A DNA stretch of 64,000 nt from Chloroflexota bacterium. GTDB lineage: Bacteria; Chloroflexota; UBA11872; UBA12225; JAJDUF01. Made by a program: the position numbers and the translations under genes. This document shows, one piece after another, positions 61,443 through 64,000 of this stretch; positions within the stretch are counted from its first letter, which is position 1, and each line of letters starts with the position of its first letter. The notes below the pieces were generated by a model, which made no database searches, had not been told where the DNA came from, and saw nothing but the letters and a program-made list of their open reading frames with translations. The DNA lies in assembly GCA_022826725.1 (NCBI GenBank), contig JAJDUF010000010.1, positions 465,930 through 529,929 on the forward strand, given 5' to 3'.

Positions 61443-62650
61443 GCCGGGACCCGGCGTGGGACGTCGTGGTAGTCGGCGGCGGACCGGCCGGCGCGGCAAC
61501 GGCGGCGCTACTGGCGGCGCGCCGCTGGCGCGTGCTGGTCATTGACAAAGCCCGGTTTCCGCGCGACAAGCCGTGCGCCGAGTTCGCCAGTCCCGGTGTA
61601 GGGATCGTGCTGCGCCGCATAGGCGCGTGGGAGGCGGTGCAGGCGCTCCGGCCGCGCCGCCTCCGCGGGATGCAGCTCATCGGACCGTCCGGCGAGCGCT
61701 TTGCCGGCACGTATCCCCGCGGGCGGGCGCTGGCACTGCCGCGACCACAACTCGATCAGGCCTTGCTCGATGTCGCGCGGCGACGGGGGGCGACCGTCTG
61801 GGAGGGCACGCGCGTTCACGACCTGCTGCGGGAGGGACGACGGATCAGCGGCGTCAGCGCGGCGACGGGGAGTAGCCCGGCGCGGCACATGGCGGCGCGG
61901 CTGGTCGTGGGCGCCGACGGGCTGCACTCCACGGTGGCGCGGCACACCGACGCCATCCGGCCGGGGTGGTGGCCGCAACGCACCGGACTAGTGACACATT
62001 GCGAGCACATTGACGGCCTCAGTGCGCTGGCGAGCTACGGCGAGATGCACGTGCGGCCCGGCGCCTACGTGGGGCTGGCGCCGCTACCGGGTGGCCGGGT
62101 GAACGTCGCGCTGGTCCTGCCCGGTCGGGCGGTGCGGCAGCGGGGCAAGGACATCGAGTCCCTGTTTTGGCACGAGCTGGCGCAATTCCCCGCGTTGGGG
62201 AGTCGCCTGGCGCGCGCCCAACGCACCAAGCCGCTGCTGGGGACCGGCCCGCTGCGCCGCCGAGTGCCGGTCGCCGCCGGGCCAGGGTATCTGCTCGTCG
62301 GTGACGCGGCCGGATTCCTCGACCCGTTCACCGGCGAAGGGATTTACCGAGCGCTCCGCGGCGCCGAGCTTGCCGCCGCGGCGGCAGACGCCGCGCTGCG
62401 TACTCCGGCCGCAGCCGACGCCGCGCTCGCCGCCTACTGCCGAGCGCGGCAACGCGCCTTCCGCCCCAAGGAGGCGCTCTGCCTGCTGGTGCAGGCGTTC
62501 ATCGCCTACCCGCCTCTGCTGGAGTACGCGCTCCGACGCTTGCGCCGTCGGCCGGAGTTGGGACAGATGCTGATGGGCGCACTCGGCGACACCCATGCGC
62601 CCTGGACCGCCCTGGCACCGGCCACGCTCGCCGCGCTACTGCGGCCGTAG
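61439..62650 (+). CDS. FAD-dependent oxidoreductase (geranylgeranyl-reductase/monooxygenase type)
   Basis: A 403-residue flavoprotein. VVVVGGGPAGAATAALLAAR (near residues 10-29) is the FAD fold, ARLVVGADGLHS carries the GD motif region, and GDAAGFLDPFTGEGIYRAL (near 285) is the family's second FAD contact. It resembles geranylgeranyl reductases and class A monooxygenases. The start ATG overlaps the methyltransferase stop by 4 bases (ATGA), so they are translated together and probably modify one product. Confidence 0.85.
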   Translation: MSRDPAWDVVVVGGGPAGAATAALLAARRWRVLVIDKARFPRDKPCAEFASPGVGIVLRRIGAWEAVQALRPRRLRGMQLIGPSGERFAGTYPRGRALALPRPQLDQALLDVARRRGATVWEGTRVHDLLREGRRISGVSAATGSSPARHMAARLVVGADGLHSTVARHTDAIRPGWWPQRTGLVTHCEHIDGLSALASYGEMHVRPGAYVGLAPLPGGRVNVALVLPGRAVRQRGKDIESLFWHELAQFPALGSRLARAQRTKPLLGTGPLRRRVPVAAGPGYLLVGDAAGFLDPFTGEGIYRALRGAELAAAAADAALRTPAAADAALAAYCRARQRAFRPKEALCLLVQAFIAYPPLLEYALRRLRRRPELGQMLMGALGDTHAPWTALAPATLAALLRP

Positions 62651-62674
62651 GACAAGCGAGGAAGACGTGCCTCA

Positions 62675-62690
62675 CCCCTTCCCTTCAGGG
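62675..62690. repeat. left half of a family B palindrome interrupted by the IS
   Basis: CCCCTTCCCTTCAGGG, the left half of a family B copy. Its last ten bases CCCTTCAGGG are echoed by CCCTCCAGGG at 63985-63994, right after the IS. This is a possible target duplication with one difference. Confidence 0.7.
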
Positions 62691-63984
62691 TGTATAGACC
62701 GGGGACATCGTGGACAGGTGTTCGGAGACATGGTGGACACCTAGGGGGCGACATAGTATCAGCCATCTGGGTGCTGTAAGTCCAACTCGGCGATGGTTTC
62801 GTGACAGAACTGCACCGTCACGCGGTCGGGGGCCAGCGGCGGCTGCACGGCCACCGGATAGCCCCGAAAGGCCCGTCCCCCATGGTAATACTGGCCATGC
62901 AGCGCAATCTCGCCCTTGGCTGGCCCCCGCCGCACCACGGCGCCGAGGGCGTACTCGATCGGGGGCAGCTCCGCTGGGAAGGGGCGCGGACTGGGCTGGT
63001 AGCGACGGACCGGGGGCTGGTCCCCCAGCGCTTCAGGGGGGCGCTCACAGTTGTAGACGGTGCGCCAGGGCGTAAAGGGGGCTTGACCGGTCGCCAGCTC
63101 GGGGAAGGGCCGGTCGCGCAGGACTTCGGTCTGGAGGGTGCGATGAAAGCGTTCCGCCTTGCCTTGCGTTTGCGGATGGTAGGGCCGGCCATGGATGACC
63201 CGCACGCCCAAGCGCAGCAGCCAGACGGTCAGCGCGGTATGCACTGGGGGCGTGGTCGCTGCCCCCCAGGGCGGGCCATTGTCGGTCAAGAGGGTGTGCG
63301 GCAGGCCGTAGCGAGTGAAAATCTGGATCAACGGCGCTGGCACCGGCGGCTGGCGCTCGTCGGCACAGGCTGCCAAACCCAGACAGCAGCGCGAATGGTC
63401 ATCCAGGAGGGTCAGCGGATGACAGCGGCTCCCCGCCAGCAGCGGGAAGTGGCCCTTGAAGTCCATTTGCCATAGGTCATTGGGCACTGGACGCTCAAAA
63501 CGTTGCCACGGCTGGGGGCTGTTGGTGGTCGGTGCCAACCGGTCATGGCGGCGCACGATGGCGGTGCTGGTGCTGGCACTCGGCAGCGGCGCGACACGCT
63601 GCTGCTGGAGGCGTCGCCGGATTTTGCGCCCGCCCCAGGCCGGGTGCGCGGCCCGCAGCTGCAGCACGCGCTGTTCAATGGCGCTGGCGGTCCGCGGGGG
63701 CGAGCGGGGTGGCTTGCGGGAGCGCTCCTGCAAGCCAGCGGGCCCGTGGGCTTGGTAGCGGCGCAGCCAGCGGTAGCCCGTGGTGGGACTGATGCCGAAG
63801 GCACGACAGAGGGCGCGACGGTTGGCGCTTTCCTGCTGGGCCAGGGCGACAAACTCGCGGCGCTGCGACATGATGGAGACCTCCTTCCAGGGCATACGGC
63901 ACCTCCTCGCCCCGAGGCGACCGGGTGCGGGGCGGTGTCCACTATGTCTCCGAACGGGTGTCCACCCTGTGTCCCGTCTGTACA
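62691..63984. mobile_element. IS481-family insertion sequence (complete)
   Basis: About 1,294 bases. The ends are imperfect inverted repeats of about 50 bases: TGTATAGACC..GGTGTTCGGAGACATGG at the left (62691-62741) and the complement of TGTACAGACG..CGTTCGGAGACATAG at the right (63934-63984), both starting TGT as in the IS481 family. It carries one transposase gene on the minus strand. It sits in the middle of a family B palindrome, which is split into flanking halves. Confidence 0.88.
62759..63895 (-). CDS. IS481-family transposase
   Basis: A DDE transposase of about 378 residues. MPWKEVSIMSQRREFVALA matches the family N-terminus, followed by a helix-turn-helix (RALCRAFGISPTTGYRWLRRY). The catalytic triad is suggested by the Asp in LWQMDFKG, the Asp in LLTDNGPPWG and the Glu in GKAERFHRTLQTEV. 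The start at 63895 is chosen because the earlier frame to 63985 runs into the inverted repeat. The frame is intact, so the element may be active. Confidence 0.9.
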   Translation of the reverse strand: MPWKEVSIMSQRREFVALAQQESANRRALCRAFGISPTTGYRWLRRYQAHGPAGLQERSRKPPRSPPRTASAIEQRVLQLRAAHPAWGGRKIRRRLQQQRVAPLPSASTSTAIVRRHDRLAPTTNSPQPWQRFERPVPNDLWQMDFKGHFPLLAGSRCHPLTLLDDHSRCCLGLAACADERQPPVPAPLIQIFTRYGLPHTLLTDNGPPWGAATTPPVHTALTVWLLRLGVRVIHGRPYHPQTQGKAERFHRTLQTEVLRDRPFPELATGQAPFTPWRTVYNCERPPEALGDQPPVRRYQPSPRPFPAELPPIEYALGAVVRRGPAKGEIALHGQYYHGGRAFRGYPVAVQPPLAPDRVTVQFCHETIAELDLQHPDG

Positions 63985-64000
63985 CCCTCCAGGGAAGGGG
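63985..64000. repeat. right half of the family B palindrome interrupted by the IS
   Basis: CCCTCCAGGGAAGGGG up to the end of the window, matching the right half of a family B copy. Confidence 0.7.

Overview
This is a high-GC, gene-dense bacterial chromosome segment. Several features point to the Chloroflexota (an inference, not a proof): lipoprotein solute-binding proteins with a long Val/Glu/Lys linker of the VVVEKEVVKEVVVEKP type, four Uma2-type nuclease genes, a CIRCE-controlled groEL, LRR/fibronectin and Kelch surface proteins, and a very large load of catabolic families (sulfatases, enolase superfamily, Gfo/Idh/MocA, phytanoyl-CoA-type dioxygenases). That repertoire suits a heterotroph living on complex, partly sulfated carbohydrates and sugar acids. 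I found no rRNA, tRNA or CRISPR array.

Layout. 0-8.5 kb: AAA/DUF4143 ATPase, DUF1697, Gfo/Idh/MocA and SDR dehydrogenases, a MNT/HEPN pair, an Ldh-type dehydrogenase, DUF1643 and two Uma2 genes. 8.6-28.7 kb: the main catabolic block, with a large glycoside-hydrolase-like protein, a lactonase, SDR, two PhyH dioxygenases, an M19 peptidase-like protein, a DAO-type flavoenzyme, a sulfatase/GH32 pair, a uronate-dehydrogenase-like protein, a beta-propeller glycosidase-like protein, a second sulfatase and a third Uma2 gene. 28.7-30.8 kb: a membrane-anchored Kelch protein. 30.8-36.5 kb: three tandem paralogous solute-binding lipoproteins, each with its own promoter, structured 5' leader and terminator, and each carrying a collagen-like Gly-X-Y spacer; no permease or ATPase gene lies nearby. 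36.5-47.4 kb: two enolase-superfamily genes, a frameshifted LRR/FN3 surface protein, a cupin-like protein, a secreted Pro/Thr-rich protein followed by threonine synthase, an aldo/keto reductase and another Gfo/Idh/MocA gene. 47.4-49.6 kb: CIRCE operator, small ORF and groEL, without groES. 49.8-55.3 kb: a SufR-like regulator, a giant membrane protein, an MFS transporter that seems to start at CTG, and a fourth Uma2 gene. 55.3-60.6 kb: two adjacent minus-strand gene sets, nucleotidyltransferase / phosphosulfolactate-synthase-like / sulfatase, and PurM-like / LEA-like repeat membrane protein. 60.6-62.7 kb: methyltransferase plus FAD reductase, coupled by ATGA. 62.7-64.0 kb: a complete IS481-type element sitting in the centre of a dispersed palindrome.

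The intergenic spaces are filled with at least four families of short dispersed palindromes or tandem heptamers. One copy lies inside a coding sequence, one encodes a protein tail, and one is the landing site of the IS. The most original signals are the triplicated lipoprotein units, whose leader hairpin shows a compensatory base pair change, and the two unusual operons at 55.3-60.6 kb.
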